From Allosphingosinicella indica (GTDB lineage: Bacteria; Pseudomonadota; Alphaproteobacteria; Sphingomonadales; Sphingomonadaceae): DNA of 64,000 nt. The position numbers and the translations under genes were made by a program. The stretch is from the NCBI RefSeq assembly GCF_900177405.1, contig NZ_LT840185.1, forward strand, positions 1,169,501-1,233,500, in the 5' to 3' direction. The notes beneath the pieces were generated by a model. That model was given only the letters and a program-made list of their open reading frames with translations. It ran no database searches and was not told the DNA's origin. Positions 36,729-46,413 of this stretch are shown here, piece after piece (position 1 is the stretch's first letter; every line of letters begins with the position of its first letter).

Positions 36729-38990
36729 ATGAGCGAAGGCAGCAACGTAAAATTCTCGGACGCCGAGGCCCTGGCCTTCCACGCCGAGGGGCGGCCCGGC
36801 AAGATCGAGATCATCGCCTCCAAGCCGATGGCGACGCAGCGCGACCTGAGCCTCGCTTATTCGCCCGGCGTCGCGGTCCCGGTCCGCGCCATCGCCGAAG
36901 ATCCGTCCAAGGCCTATGATTATACCGCCAAGGGCAATCTGGTCGCGGTCATCTCCAACGGCACCGCGATCCTCGGGCTCGGCAATCTCGGCGCGCTCGC
37001 CTCCAAGCCGGTGATGGAAGGCAAGGCGGTGCTGTTCAAGCGCTTCGCCGACGTCGATTCGATCGATCTCGAGCTCGACACCGAGGACAGCGACGCCTTC
37101 ATCAACGCCGTCGCGCTGATGGAGCCGAGCTTCGGCGGCATCAATCTCGAGGATATCGGCGCGCCCGCCTGCTTCATCATCGAGCAGACTTTGCGCGAGC
37201 GGATGAACATTCCCGTCTTCCACGACGATCAGCACGGCACCGCGATCATCACCGCCGCGGGCCTCATCAACGCCTGCTACCTCACCAACCGCAAGCTCGC
37301 CGAGATCAAGGTGGTGGTGAACGGTGCGGGCGCCGCCGCGATCGCCTGCACCGAGCTCATCAAGGCGATGGGCGTGCGCGGCGACAATGTCATCATGTGC
37401 GACCGGAGCGGCGTCATCCACCGCGGCCGCACCGATCTCGATCAGTGGAAGTCCGCGCACGCGGCCGAGACCCAGCATCGCACGCTCGGCGAGGCACTGA
37501 AGGGCGCCGACGTGTTCCTGGGCCTCTCGGCCGCCGGCGCGCTCAAGCCCGAGATGGTGGTGGAGATGGCGAAGCAGCCGATCATCTTCGCGATGGCCAA
37601 TCCCGATCCCGAGATCACCCCGCCCGAGGCCAAGGCCGCGCGCCCCGACGCAATCGTCGCGACGGGCCGGTCGGACTATCCGAACCAGGTCAACAACGTG
37701 CTCGGTTTTCCCTTCATCTTCCGCGGCGCGCTCGATGTGCGGGCGACCGCGATCAACGACGAGATGAAGATCGCCGCCGCGCAGGCGCTCGCCGAGCTGG
37801 CGCGCCAGCAGGTTCCCGAGGAAGTGACCGCAGCTTATGGCGGCAAGGCGCACAGCTTCGGCGTCGATTACATCATCCCCGCGCCGTTCGATCCGCGGCT
37901 GATGGAGCTGGTCCCCGCCGCGGTCGCACAGGCGGCGATGGATTCGGGCGTCGCGCGCTTCCCGATCAAGGACATGACCGCCTATCGCGCGGCGCTCCGC
38001 TCGCGGCTCAACCCCACCAATGCGGTGCTCAGCCTCGCCTATGACGCGGCGCGCGCGAACCCGAAGCGGGTGATCTTCGCCGAGGGCGAGGAGGATGTCG
38101 TGCTGCGCGCCGCCATCCAGTTCCGCGACGGCGGCTACGGCACGCCGGTGCTGGTCGGCCGCGACAGCGTCTACGATCGGCTCCGCGCGCTAGGCGTCGA
38201 CGATCCGGAGAGCTTCGAGCTGCTCAACAGTCGCACCTTCCCGCATGTCGGGGAGATGACCGATTATCTCTACGAGCGCCTGCAGCGCCGCGGCTATCTG
38301 CGGCGCGAGGTGGCGCGGATGGTGAAGCAGGATCGCAACATCTTCGCCGCGCTGCTGCTCGCGATGGGCAAGGGCGATGCGCTGATCACCGGCGTCACCC
38401 GCCCCTATGGCCAGAACATGCGCCAGTTGCTGCGCGTGCTCGATCCCAAGCCCGCCTGCACGCCGTTCGGCATCCACATCCTCATAGGCCAGCATCACAC
38501 GATGTTCATGGCCGATACCACGGTGACCGAGCGGCCCAGCGCCGAGCAGCTTGCCGACATGGCCGAGCAGACCGCCGCGGTGGCGCGGCGCATGGGCCAC
38601 GAGCCGCGCGTCGCCTTCATCTCCTATTCCACCTTCGGCAATCCCGAGGGCTCGTTCCTCGAAAATCTGCGCGAGGCGGTGAAGCTGCTCGACAAGCGCC
38701 AGGTCGATTTCGAATATGAAGGCGAGATGGCGCCCGACGTCGCGCTCAACCCGGCGATGCGCGACATCTATCCGTTCAGCCGCCTCACCGGCGCCGCCAA
38801 TGTCCTCATCATGCCGGGCCTCCAGTCCGCCAACATTTCCGCCAAGCTGCTCCGCGAGCTGGGCGGCGATGCGGTGATCGGACCGGTGCTGGTCGGCATG
38901 AAGCACCCCGCGCAGGTCTCGGCGATGACGGCCAGCGCGTCCGATCTCGTCACCCTCGCGGTGCTCGCCGCCGGGGGCATCGTCGAATAG
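36729..38990 (+). CDS. maeB: NADP-dependent malic enzyme (MaeB type)
   Basis: 753 aa from ATG 36729. The N-terminal malic domain (about 1-430) has LAYSPGVAVP, FHDDQHGTAII, and an NAD(P)-binding fold with VVNGAGAAAIAC. The C-terminal third (about 440-753) resembles phosphate acetyltransferase (VIFAEGEEDVVLRAA, MPGLQSANISAKL), which is regulatory, not catalytic, in such fusions. It converts malate to pyruvate with NADPH, linking the TCA cycle to the PDH genes' substrate. Confidence 0.95.
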   Translation: MSEGSNVKFSDAEALAFHAEGRPGKIEIIASKPMATQRDLSLAYSPGVAVPVRAIAEDPSKAYDYTAKGNLVAVISNGTAILGLGNLGALASKPVMEGKAVLFKRFADVDSIDLELDTEDSDAFINAVALMEPSFGGINLEDIGAPACFIIEQTLRERMNIPVFHDDQHGTAIITAAGLINACYLTNRKLAEIKVVVNGAGAAAIACTELIKAMGVRGDNVIMCDRSGVIHRGRTDLDQWKSAHAAETQHRTLGEALKGADVFLGLSAAGALKPEMVVEMAKQPIIFAMANPDPEITPPEAKAARPDAIVATGRSDYPNQVNNVLGFPFIFRGALDVRATAINDEMKIAAAQALAELARQQVPEEVTAAYGGKAHSFGVDYIIPAPFDPRLMELVPAAVAQAAMDSGVARFPIKDMTAYRAALRSRLNPTNAVLSLAYDAARANPKRVIFAEGEEDVVLRAAIQFRDGGYGTPVLVGRDSVYDRLRALGVDDPESFELLNSRTFPHVGEMTDYLYERLQRRGYLRREVARMVKQDRNIFAALLLAMGKGDALITGVTRPYGQNMRQLLRVLDPKPACTPFGIHILIGQHHTMFMADTTVTERPSAEQLADMAEQTAAVARRMGHEPRVAFISYSTFGNPEGSFLENLREAVKLLDKRQVDFEYEGEMAPDVALNPAMRDIYPFSRLTGAANVLIMPGLQSANISAKLLRELGGDAVIGPVLVGMKHPAQVSAMTASASDLVTLAVLAAGGIVE

Positions 38991-38998
38991 AGGATGCG

Positions 38999-39619
38999 AT
39001 GACGCTGGAGCTCTGGACCGCCTTCGCGCTCGCCTGCCTCCTTCTCGCCCTAGTGCCGGGGCCGGGCGTCGCCAGCATCATCGGCTTCGCGTTCAGCTCG
39101 GGCCGCAGGACGGCACTGGCTTCGGTCGGCGGCATGGCGGTCGGCAATTTTGCCGCGATCAGTGTCTCGCTCGCCGGCGCGGGCGTGCTGCTCGCCACCT
39201 CGGCGATCGCGTTCACGGTGCTCAAATGGATCGGCGCGCTCTATCTGATCGCGCTCGGCATCCTCGCCATCCGCAAGGGCGCCGCACTGCCGGACCTAGC
39301 GGTCGATCGCACGCCGATCGCGCCGCGCACCGCGTTTCTCTGCAATGTCGCGGTGGGGCTGTTCCACCCCAAGACGATCCTGTTCTTCGTGGCCTTCGCC
39401 TCGCAGTTCGTCGATCCGCGCGCGCCCTATCTTCCGCAGGCGGCGGTCCTGGTGATGACCTTCACGCTGATCGCGGCGATCACCGACACGGGCTATGCAC
39501 TGGCCGCCTCGCGCGCGTCGACGCTGATGCGCAACCCGCGCACCTTGCGCTGGGCGAACCGCGCTGGGGGCGGAATCCTGATCGCGGCGGGCGTCGCCAC
39601 CGCCGCGATGCGGCGCTGA
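38999..39619 (+). CDS. LysE/RhtB family amino-acid exporter
   Basis: 206 aa inner-membrane protein with six predicted helices. LVPGPGVASIIGFAFSSGRR near residues 19-38 is the hallmark loop of the LysE/RhtB family, and NVAVGLFHPKTILFFVAF the second conserved region. Exports amino acids or related metabolites. It starts 8 bases after maeB, so co-transcription is likely. Confidence 0.9.
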   Translation: MTLELWTAFALACLLLALVPGPGVASIIGFAFSSGRRTALASVGGMAVGNFAAISVSLAGAGVLLATSAIAFTVLKWIGALYLIALGILAIRKGAALPDLAVDRTPIAPRTAFLCNVAVGLFHPKTILFFVAFASQFVDPRAPYLPQAAVLVMTFTLIAAITDTGYALAASRASTLMRNPRTLRWANRAGGGILIAAGVATAAMRR

Positions 39620-39625
39620 CAGGCG

Positions 39626-40108
39626 TTACTGCGGGTTGGTGACGTCGCCGCCGGCGGTGCCGCGGGTGCTGCCGACCGCGCCGATATTGCCGAAGATCTC
39701 CTGGAAGAAGCCGCGGTCGCGGCCCAGCGTCGGGGTCTCGTCGTTCATCGGGTTGATCGAGGCGACCCGCTCCATGCCGGTGCGCTCGACCGCGGCGACA
39801 TTGCCGGCTTCGTCGAAGCGGACGTGGACCACGGTCTGCTCGGTGGGCTTGGGATCGGAAAAGGCCGGCTGGCGCGTGTTGCGCGAGACGTAATACCAGT
39901 CCTTCTGGTCGAACTGGCCGGTGAAGCTCGGGCGGCCGAGCGTTCCCATCACCGAATCGCGATTGTCGATGCCGGGCTGCACCGATGCGACGAGCGCATC
40001 GTCGACCAGATAGCCCTGGCGATCCTTCACGGTCAGCGTCGAGCAGGCGCTGAGGCCAACCCCGGCGCACACCAGCACCGCCATCGCCGCGCTTCGTGCC
40101 ACATTCAT
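39626..40108 (-). CDS. bamE: Outer membrane assembly lipoprotein BamE (SmpA/OmlA)
   Basis: 160 aa from ATG 40108. Lipobox LSAC with Cys22, then GYLVDDALVASVQPGIDNRD and DSVMGTLGRPSFTG and DWYYVSRNTRQ, the conserved BamE core. It is a lipoprotein of the BAM complex that inserts beta-barrels such as the TonB-dependent receptor of this window. The gene diverges from the Cbp3-like gene. Confidence 0.92.
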   Translation of the reverse strand: MNVARSAAMAVLVCAGVGLSACSTLTVKDRQGYLVDDALVASVQPGIDNRDSVMGTLGRPSFTGQFDQKDWYYVSRNTRQPAFSDPKPTEQTVVHVRFDEAGNVAAVERTGMERVASINPMNDETPTLGRDRGFFQEIFGNIGAVGSTRGTAGGDVTNPQ

Positions 40109-40244
40109 TGGAAAAGTCTCCGTCAAATCCTGCCGGTGCCCCACATCGCAACCGGCGCCCGCCTTGCCGGGCGCGATCCGAAGCCCCAATATGCACCAAC
40201 GACCCTGCGGCGCAAGCCCGCGACACCAACCGGGGAGCGCCCGC

Positions 40245-40757
40245 ATGTCCTTTCTTTCCCGCATTTTCGGCGAGCGCGACCAGCGTAGGCGCCTGCTTCC
40301 CCTCTATGAGGCGATCGTCGCGGAGGCGCGCGATCCCGCCTGGTATCGCGATGGCGCGGTGCCCGATACCGTCGACGGCCGTTTCAACATGGTCACGGCG
40401 GTGATGGCGCTGACCCTGCTGCGGCTGGAGGCCGAGGGGCAGCGCACCGCGCCCGATTCGGCGCTGCTCGCCGAGCTCTTTGTCGATGATATGGACGCGA
40501 GCCTCCGCCAGATCGGCATCGGCGATTTCGTCGTCGGCAAGCATGTCGGCAAGATGATGGGCGCGCTCGGCGGGCGCTTGGGAGCCTTCCGCGACGCCGA
40601 CGACTTGATCGAGCCGGTGCGCCGCAACGTCTTTCACGATGCGCCGCCGTCGCCTGACGCGCTCGGCTTCGTCGCCGCGCGGCTGGAGCGGCTGCGCGCG
40701 GCGCTCGCCGCCACCCAGCCCGATGCGCTGCTCGCGGGCACGCTGCCGACGCCATGA
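40245..40757 (+). CDS. Ubiquinol-cytochrome c chaperone (Cbp3 family)
   Basis: 170 aa from ATG 40245, preceded by GGGGAG. LPLYEAIVAEARDPAWYRDG and VPDTVDGRFNMVTAVMAL are typical of the CBP3 / UQCC1 family that assists cytochrome bc1 assembly. It overlaps the DUF177 gene by 4 bases (ATGA). In alphaproteobacteria this gene commonly sits between bamE and DUF177, as here. Confidence 0.92.
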   Translation: MSFLSRIFGERDQRRRLLPLYEAIVAEARDPAWYRDGAVPDTVDGRFNMVTAVMALTLLRLEAEGQRTAPDSALLAELFVDDMDASLRQIGIGDFVVGKHVGKMMGALGGRLGAFRDADDLIEPVRRNVFHDAPPSPDALGFVAARLERLRAALAATQPDALLAGTLPTP

Positions 40758-41287
40758 CGCCGGAGTTCAGCCGCCCCGTCCGCCTCGATGCGATCGGCAC
40801 CACGCCGCGCCGCGAGACGCTCACCGCCGACGAAGGCGAGCGCGCCGCGCTGGCCCGCCGCTTCGCACTTCTCGCGCTTGGCCGGCTGGAAGCGGAAGCG
40901 ACGGTCGCGCGTGACGGCGATGCGATCAGCGTCACCGGCCGCCTCCGCGCCGCCGTCGAGCAGAGCTGCGTCGCCACCGGCGTTCCCGTTCCGGCGGTGA
41001 TCGACGAGCCGTTCGCGCTGCTCTACCGGCCTGAACCCGCGGCTGGCGACGATGAAGAGATCGAGCTCGACGAACGCGAGCTCGATGTCGTCTTTCACGA
41101 TGGCCAGGCGATCGATCTGGGCGAGGCGGCGGCGGAGACGCTGGCGCTCGCGCTCGATCCGTGGCCGCGCGCGCCCGGCGCCGAAGCCGCGCTGCGCGAA
41201 GCCGGTGTGAAGGGCGAGGAGGATCGCGAGAGCGAGGCCGGCCCGTTCGGCGCGCTCGCGGCGCTCAAGGACAAGCTGCAGAGCTGA
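40754..41287 (+). CDS. DUF177 (YceD) family protein
   Basis: 177 aa. PEFSRPVRLDAIG at the start, VTGRLRAAVEQSCVATGVPV in the middle and DLGEAAAETLALALDPWPRAP toward the end give the YceD/DUF177 pattern, with the conserved C near residue 76. In other bacteria it affects 23S rRNA accumulation and is usually followed by rpmF or plsX; neither follows here, a serine hydrolase does. It overlaps its neighbours by 4 bases and 1 base. Confidence 0.85.
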   Translation: MTPEFSRPVRLDAIGTTPRRETLTADEGERAALARRFALLALGRLEAEATVARDGDAISVTGRLRAAVEQSCVATGVPVPAVIDEPFALLYRPEPAAGDDEEIELDERELDVVFHDGQAIDLGEAAAETLALALDPWPRAPGAEAALREAGVKGEEDRESEAGPFGALAALKDKLQS

Positions 41288-42438
41288 TGGCGATGTCGCG
41301 GCGCGCGGCGATGGCAGGCGGCGCGCTTGCGATGGCGGGTGTCGCCGCACGGCCGCTGCTCGCGGCGCCCGACGGCCGCGCCGCGGCGCTCGACGCCGCA
41401 GCCAAGGCCGCGATCGACGCGCACGCCTGTCCCTGCGTCCAGGTCGCGGTCGGCGAGCGCGGCGCGATGACCGCCTCGCGCGGCTACGGCCTCGCCAATA
41501 TCGAGACCGGGACGCCGGTCTCGCCGCAGAGCGTGTTCCGCATCGCCTCGCTCACCAAGCAGTTCACCGCCGCCACCGCGATCGCGCTGTCTGCGCGCGG
41601 CATGCTCGCGCTCGATGCGCCGGTGTCGCGCCACCTGCCGTTCATGGCGAAATTGAAGCCGGTGACGGCGCTGGAACTGATGCACCAGACCGCCGGGCTG
41701 AAGAGTGACGAGAGCATCGCCTCGCCGGCGGCGGATGCAAGCGGCGTCAAGACGCAAGTCCGCCTCGCACAGGCGATCGCCGAACAGCCGGCGCCGTTCG
41801 ATTTCGACCCCGGCACGGCGTGGCTCTACAGCAATGCCAATTACATCCTGCTCGGCGGGCTGATCGAGGCGGCGGCGGGCAAGCCGCTGGCCGAGGTGAT
41901 GGCGGAAATCCTCTTCCGCCCGCTCGGGCTCACCCGCACCGCGCTGGATCATGCGGAGGATGTCGTGCCCGGCCGCGCCTCGGGCTACACGCCGACCGGG
42001 GACAACGCCCGCCCCTTCGCCAACGCGGCCTATATCCCGATCGTCGAGGCGGGCGGCGCGGGCGCCATGCGCTCGACCGCCGAGGATCTTTGCCGCTGGC
42101 ACGATGCTCTGCTCGGCGGACGCCTGCTCGACGCCAAGCATCTCGATCTGATGCTCGCTCCGGGGCGGCTACGCGACGGGCGGCTCAGCGGCGCCAATCG
42201 CCTCCGCAAGGAAGACGATGCCGCCTATGGCGATATGCAATATGCCTGCGGGCTATTGGTCTCGCCGCCCGGCGATCCGCGTCCGCTGATCACCCATTAT
42301 GGCGGCATCAACGGCTTTGGCTCGCTGCTGGAGACGCGGACCGACACGCGGACCACTATCGCCGCGCTGTGCAACGGCGATATGGGTCCGGACCTTCCCT
42401 TCCGCGCGATCCGTCGCGCGGTCTGGCCGGTGTCCTAG
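41287..42438 (+). CDS. Serine hydrolase (class C beta-lactamase / esterase family)
   Basis: 383 aa from ATG 41287, overlapping the previous stop as TGATG. The N-terminus (MSRRAAMAGGALAMAG) looks like a twin-arginine signal. SLTK (S88-K91) and YSN (181-183) are the catalytic motifs of the penicillin-binding/beta-lactamase class C fold, and HYGG near 335 fills the KTG position. Probably a periplasmic esterase or D-amino peptidase rather than a proven beta-lactamase. Confidence 0.88.
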   Translation: MAMSRRAAMAGGALAMAGVAARPLLAAPDGRAAALDAAAKAAIDAHACPCVQVAVGERGAMTASRGYGLANIETGTPVSPQSVFRIASLTKQFTAATAIALSARGMLALDAPVSRHLPFMAKLKPVTALELMHQTAGLKSDESIASPAADASGVKTQVRLAQAIAEQPAPFDFDPGTAWLYSNANYILLGGLIEAAAGKPLAEVMAEILFRPLGLTRTALDHAEDVVPGRASGYTPTGDNARPFANAAYIPIVEAGGAGAMRSTAEDLCRWHDALLGGRLLDAKHLDLMLAPGRLRDGRLSGANRLRKEDDAAYGDMQYACGLLVSPPGDPRPLITHYGGINGFGSLLETRTDTRTTIAALCNGDMGPDLPFRAIRRAVWPVS

Positions 42439-42445
42439 GAAGCCA

Positions 42446-42538
42446 TCACGCGAGTGAATCGCGTGACATCGGTCGGCTTGCAGCCGCCGGCCGGCCTTCG
42501 CCCTCTCTCCGCGCTGCGCGGCGATCGGACCGATCGCC
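42446..42538. terminator. Two hairpins between convergent serine hydrolase and ssb
   Basis: TCACGCGA-gtgaa-TCGCGTGA (42446-42466) and a perfect 19-base palindrome GGCGATCGG-A-CCGATCGCC (42520-42538). Neither is followed by a clear T-run on either strand, so termination is inferred from the convergent arrangement. Confidence 0.45.
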
Positions 42539-42560
42539 TCGTTACGCTCGGGGGCTCGGC

Positions 42561-43079
42561 TTAAAAGGGAACGTCGTCGTCGAGGTCGCTGTCGAAGGCG
42601 GGCTGGGGGCGCTGCTGCTGGCGGGATCCGCCGCCATAATTGCCGCCGCCCGATCCGCTGCCGCTGCTGCCGCCGAAGCCCGATCCGCCCTCATAGCCGC
42701 CGCTGCCATAATCGCCGCCGCCGCCACCGCCGCCGCGGCTGTCGAGCAGCACCAATTCGCCGCGGAAGCGCTGCAGCACCACCTCGGTCGAATATTTGTC
42801 CTGGCCCGAATTGTCCTGCCACTTGCGCGTCTGGATCTGGCCTTCGAGGTAAACCTTCGAGCCCTTCTTCAGATAGGATTTGGCGACGCGGCCGAGATTC
42901 TCGTTGAAGATGACGACGCGGTGCCATTCGGTCCGCTCCTGGCGGTTTCCGTCGCGGTCCTTCCAATTCTCAGAGGTGGCGACGCGCAGGTTCACCACTT
43001 CGCCGCCATTGTTCAGCGAGCGGACCTCCGGGTCGTCGCCCAGATTGCCGACCAGGATCACTTTGTTCACGCCCGCCAT
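42561..43079 (-). CDS. ssb: Single-stranded DNA-binding protein
   Basis: 172 aa from ATG 43079. OB fold (1-110) starting [19 protein letters not shown], with [17 protein letters not shown] and [18 protein letters not shown], then a Gly-rich linker and the conserved acidic tip DLDDDVPF that binds repair and replication partners (family consensus DDDIPF). It starts 11 bases after feoB on the same strand, an unexpected operon partner. Confidence 0.96.
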   Translation of the reverse strand: MAGVNKVILVGNLGDDPEVRSLNNGGEVVNLRVATSENWKDRDGNRQERTEWHRVVIFNENLGRVAKSYLKKGSKVYLEGQIQTRKWQDNSGQDKYSTEVVLQRFRGELVLLDSRGGGGGGGDYGSGGYEGGSGFGGSSGSGSGGGNYGGGSRQQQRPQPAFDSDLDDDVPF

Positions 43080-43089
43080 CGGGAATCTC

Positions 43090-44931
43090 CTACAGTCCCA
43101 GCGCGGTCGCGATCCAGAAGGTCGCCCCGGCCGCCAGATACGCCAGTGCAAAAAGATAGCCTAGCATGAAGAGCGGCCACTTCCAGCCGTTGGTTTCCCG
43201 CCGCGTCACCGCAACTGTGGATAAACATTGCGGCGCGAAGACGAACCAAGCGAGGAAGGCGAGCGCGGTGGGGAGCGACCAGCGGCCGCGCAGCCGTTCG
43301 ATCAGCGGCTGCTCCGCCGCCTCCTCGTCGCTGGCGTCGATCGAATAAGCGGTGGCGAGCGCGGAGACCGCCACTTCGCGCGCCGCCATCGCAGGAATCA
43401 GCGCCAAGGCGATCTCGTGATTGAAGCCGATCGGCCGCACCACGACTTCCAGCCCGCTCGCGATCTTGCCGGCGATCGAGGCTTCGAGCACCGTCTCGCC
43501 GGGTTTCGGCTGCGGAAAGGACAGCAAGCCCCAGAGGATCACCGTCGAGATGAGGATGATCGTGCCGGCGCGCTTCAGAAAGATCAAAGCGCGCTGCCAC
43601 AGGCCGATGAGGATGTCGCGGACCAGCGGGAGCTGATATTTGGGCATTTCCATCATGAAGCCCTGCGGCTGCCCCTTGGCGACCGTCGCGCGCAGCACCA
43701 GCGCCGCGATCAGCGCGCCGAGGATGCCGAAGACGTATAGGCCGAAGAGGACGAGTCCCTGGAGGCCGATGCCGGGCCCGACGCTCGTCGCCGGGATGAA
43801 GGCGCCGATGATGATCGCATAGACCGGCAGCCGCGCAGAGCAGGTCATCAGCGGCGCGATGAGGATGGTCGTCAGGCGATGTTTGGGGTCCTCGATCGTC
43901 CGCGTCGCCATGATCCCGGGGATCGCGCAGGCGAAGGAGGAGAGGAGCGGAATGAAGGCGTGGCCCGAAAGGCCGACCTTCGCCATCAACCGGTCCATCA
44001 GGAAGGCGGCGCGGACCATGTAGCCCGATGCTTCCAGGAGGAGGATGAAGAGGAAGAGTATCAGAATCTGCGGCAGGAAGACGACCACCGCGCCGACGCC
44101 GGCGATGACGCCGTCGACCAGCAAGGATTGCAGGAAGCCGTCGGGCAGCACGTCGTTCACCACGCCCTGCAGCGCGGCCATGCCGCCCTCGATCCAGCCG
44201 ATCGGCGCTTCCGACCAGGCGAATACCGCCTGGAACATCAGGAACATGATCCCTGCGAAGATGACCGGTCCGGCGACGGGGTGGAGCGCCACCGCGTCGA
44301 TCGCGTGGCTCGATTTGCGGCCGATCGTCTCGCCGGTCACCGCCTTGTGCGCGATCGCGCGGGCGTGGCGCTGGAGATGGACGAAATCCTCTTCCGCGCC
44401 GCGCGCACGTTTCGGCGCGGAGACGGCGGTGGAAAGCGCGTCGAGCACTTCGGCGATGCCGCGGCGGCGGACGGCGACCGTCTCGATCACCGGCACGCCG
44501 AGTTCGGCGGCGAGGATCGCGGCGTCGATCGTCAGCCCGTCGCGCCGCGCGAGATCGACCATGTTGAGCGCGACCACGGTCGGCACGCCGAGTGCGATGA
44601 CCTGCAGCGCAAAGCGCAGGTGATTGTCGAGGTTGGTCGCGTCGAGCACGATCAGCAGCGCGTCGGGCGTGCGCTCGCCCTCCTGCCGGCCGAACAATAC
44701 GTCGCGCGTCACCTGCTCGTCGGGGCTGGTCGGCTCCAGCGCATAGGTGCCGGGCAGATCGACCAGCTCGACCGGGCGACCGTCGGGCAGCGCCATGCGC
44801 CCCGACTTGCGCTCGACGGTCACGCCGGGATAGTTGCCCACTTTCTGGCGGGCGCCGGTGAGCATGTTGAACAGCGCGCTCTTGCCGGCATTGGGATTGC
44901 CGACGACGGCGACGAGCGAAACGGAGGTCAT
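43090..44931 (-). CDS. feoB: Ferrous iron transporter FeoB
   Basis: 613 aa. N-terminal G protein with G1 GNPNAGKS (11-18), G3 DLPG (58-61) and G4 NMVD (123-126), followed by a helical membrane domain with two Gate regions. It takes up Fe2+ across the inner membrane. Shorter than the E. coli protein (773 aa), as in many alphaproteobacteria. It overlaps feoA by 4 bases. Confidence 0.96.
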   Translation of the reverse strand: MTSVSLVAVVGNPNAGKSALFNMLTGARQKVGNYPGVTVERKSGRMALPDGRPVELVDLPGTYALEPTSPDEQVTRDVLFGRQEGERTPDALLIVLDATNLDNHLRFALQVIALGVPTVVALNMVDLARRDGLTIDAAILAAELGVPVIETVAVRRRGIAEVLDALSTAVSAPKRARGAEEDFVHLQRHARAIAHKAVTGETIGRKSSHAIDAVALHPVAGPVIFAGIMFLMFQAVFAWSEAPIGWIEGGMAALQGVVNDVLPDGFLQSLLVDGVIAGVGAVVVFLPQILILFLFILLLEASGYMVRAAFLMDRLMAKVGLSGHAFIPLLSSFACAIPGIMATRTIEDPKHRLTTILIAPLMTCSARLPVYAIIIGAFIPATSVGPGIGLQGLVLFGLYVFGILGALIAALVLRATVAKGQPQGFMMEMPKYQLPLVRDILIGLWQRALIFLKRAGTIILISTVILWGLLSFPQPKPGETVLEASIAGKIASGLEVVVRPIGFNHEIALALIPAMAAREVAVSALATAYSIDASDEEAAEQPLIERLRGRWSLPTALAFLAWFVFAPQCLSTVAVTRRETNGWKWPLFMLGYLFALAYLAAGATFWIATALGL

Positions 44932-45188
44932 TCGGCGGCAGTCTCCAGCGCGATCACCTCGACCGAAACCGCGCGCGCATGATCGCGGCGGATCGCGACC
45001 ATCATGCGTCCGATCTTGACGGCGAGCGGATCGCGTCCGAACGGCGCGGCGTGCAGCAACTCGATCTGCACGCCATCGTCAAGCCCGAGGTTGCGCAGCC
45101 GCCGCGATTCGCTGTCCGTCAGCGTGTCCCAGGCGACGCCGGTCACGGTCGCGGGGGTGCGGAAGGGAAGTTCGTCGAGGCGCGGCAT
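44928..45188 (-). CDS. feoA: FeoA domain protein
   Basis: 86 aa SH3-like small protein. FRTPATVTGV, SRRLRNLGLDDGVQIELLHAAPFGRDPLAVKIG and the end ALETAAE match FeoA, which binds FeoB and supports Fe2+ uptake. No strong Shine-Dalgarno sequence precedes the ATG. A Fur-like box lies 23-40 bases upstream. Confidence 0.92.
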   Translation of the reverse strand: MPRLDELPFRTPATVTGVAWDTLTDSESRRLRNLGLDDGVQIELLHAAPFGRDPLAVKIGRMMVAIRRDHARAVSVEVIALETAAE

Positions 45189-45206
45189 GGCTGCTTAATG
45201 GGCTAG

Positions 45207-46409
45207 ATGAGATTGATTATCAATAATCTTGATCGGGCATGCAGGAATTTCCGCCGTGCGCGGCGGGCGGTGACGCTCGGCCTGCTGCTCGGCGCGGCTG
45301 TTCCGGCGTCGCTTGCCGCGCAGCAGAGCAACAGCGCCGATCCGATCATCGGCCCGCCGGTGATCAGCGATTTCGAGCTGCCGGGCAACCGCACCACCCC
45401 GCCGATCATCCCGCCGCGTCCCAGCCCGACGCCGACGCCCGCGCCGTCTCCGGTTCCTGTCGTCACGCCACCACCGGCACCGCGCGCGACCCCGACGCCA
45501 GCACCTGCGCGGCCCCAGCCGAGCCCGACGCCCAAGCAGCGCGCGACTCCGGCCCCCGCGCCCCAGCCGCCCGAACCGCGACCGGTGATCGCCGAGACGC
45601 CCGCGCCTGAAGCGACGCCAACGCCGGAGCTGGTGCCCGAGCCAGTGTCCGCCCCGCCGATCGCGGAGCCCACGCCCGAGGCCGTCGCCCCCGCGCCGCA
45701 GCCCGCCGAACAGGACCTGCCGTGGCTGTGGATCGCGCTCGGCATCCTCGCCGTCGGCGCAGTCGGCTTCCTCGCCGGCCGCAGGCTACGCCCCTCACGC
45801 GCCGAGGCAGAGACCTACTCGCCGCTCGACGAAGCTGCGCCGCAGCCCGCACCGCCCGTCCGCCCCGCGCCCGCCGCGCCGGTCGTGGCACCGACTCCGG
45901 CGCCCAGGCCCCGCCCCCGGCTCGAGGTCGCGTTCCAGCCCGATCAGTTCGACGTCACCGGCACCGAAGTCACCATCCACTTCACCGTCATCGTCAACAA
46001 CGCCGGGCCGGTGCCGGCCGAGGACATCCACATCCTCGCGCGCATGTTCAGCGCCAGCCACGACCAGCCCGCCGAGATCGCCGCCTTCTTCGATTCCGGG
46101 CCGAGCGGCGCGGCGCAGGGCATGGACCTTCCCGGCGAGCATGGCGTCCGATTCCAGAGCGCGGTCCACATCCCGCTCGCGCAGGCCCGGATGCTGACGG
46201 TCGAGGGGCAGAAGATCTTCGTGCCGACGGTGGCGTTCAACGTCGTCTATCGCTGGGCCGGGGACGGGCGCGGCCAGACCGCGGCTTCCTATGTCGTCGG
46301 CGTGGTCGGCGCGGAGGGCGGGCGGCTCGGCCCGTTCCACATCGATCGCGGCCCGCGCCGCTACCGCAAGATCGCCGCGCGCGAGATCGAGTTCAAGCGC
46401 GCGGTCTGA
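45207..46409 (+). CDS. Proline-rich membrane-anchored protein, unknown
   Basis: 400 aa from ATG 45207; a GTG near 45270 could be the start instead, since the Fur-like box overlaps the first codons. An N-terminal hydrophobic segment (TLGLLLGAAVPASLAAQQ) is a probable signal peptide. A Pro/Thr-rich region spans about 50-170, then one helix (about 172-190, LPWLWIALGILAVGAVGFL), then a basic stretch, and a soluble C-terminal domain (230-400) with FQPDQFDVTGTEVTIHFTV, perhaps an immunoglobulin-like fold. Family not recognised. Confidence 0.7.
   Translation: MRLIINNLDRACRNFRRARRAVTLGLLLGAAVPASLAAQQSNSADPIIGPPVISDFELPGNRTTPPIIPPRPSPTPTPAPSPVPVVTPPPAPRATPTPAPARPQPSPTPKQRATPAPAPQPPEPRPVIAETPAPEATPTPELVPEPVSAPPIAEPTPEAVAPAPQPAEQDLPWLWIALGILAVGAVGFLAGRRLRPSRAEAETYSPLDEAAPQPAPPVRPAPAAPVVAPTPAPRPRPRLEVAFQPDQFDVTGTEVTIHFTVIVNNAGPVPAEDIHILARMFSASHDQPAEIAAFFDSGPSGAAQGMDLPGEHGVRFQSAVHIPLAQARMLTVEGQKIFVPTVAFNVVYRWAGDGRGQTAASYVVGVVGAEGGRLGPFHIDRGPRRYRKIAAREIEFKRAV
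45211..45229. promoter_or_regulatory. Fur-like box upstream of feoA
   Basis: GATTGATTATCAATAATCT reads on the minus strand AGATTATTGATAATCAATC, which contains TTGATAATCAA, close to the Fur core TGATAATCATTATCA. It lies just upstream of feoAB and overlaps the first codons of the divergent rightward gene at 45207. Iron repression of feoAB is expected. Irr or Fur identity is not decided by the sequence. Confidence 0.6.
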
Positions 46410-46413
46410 TCGC

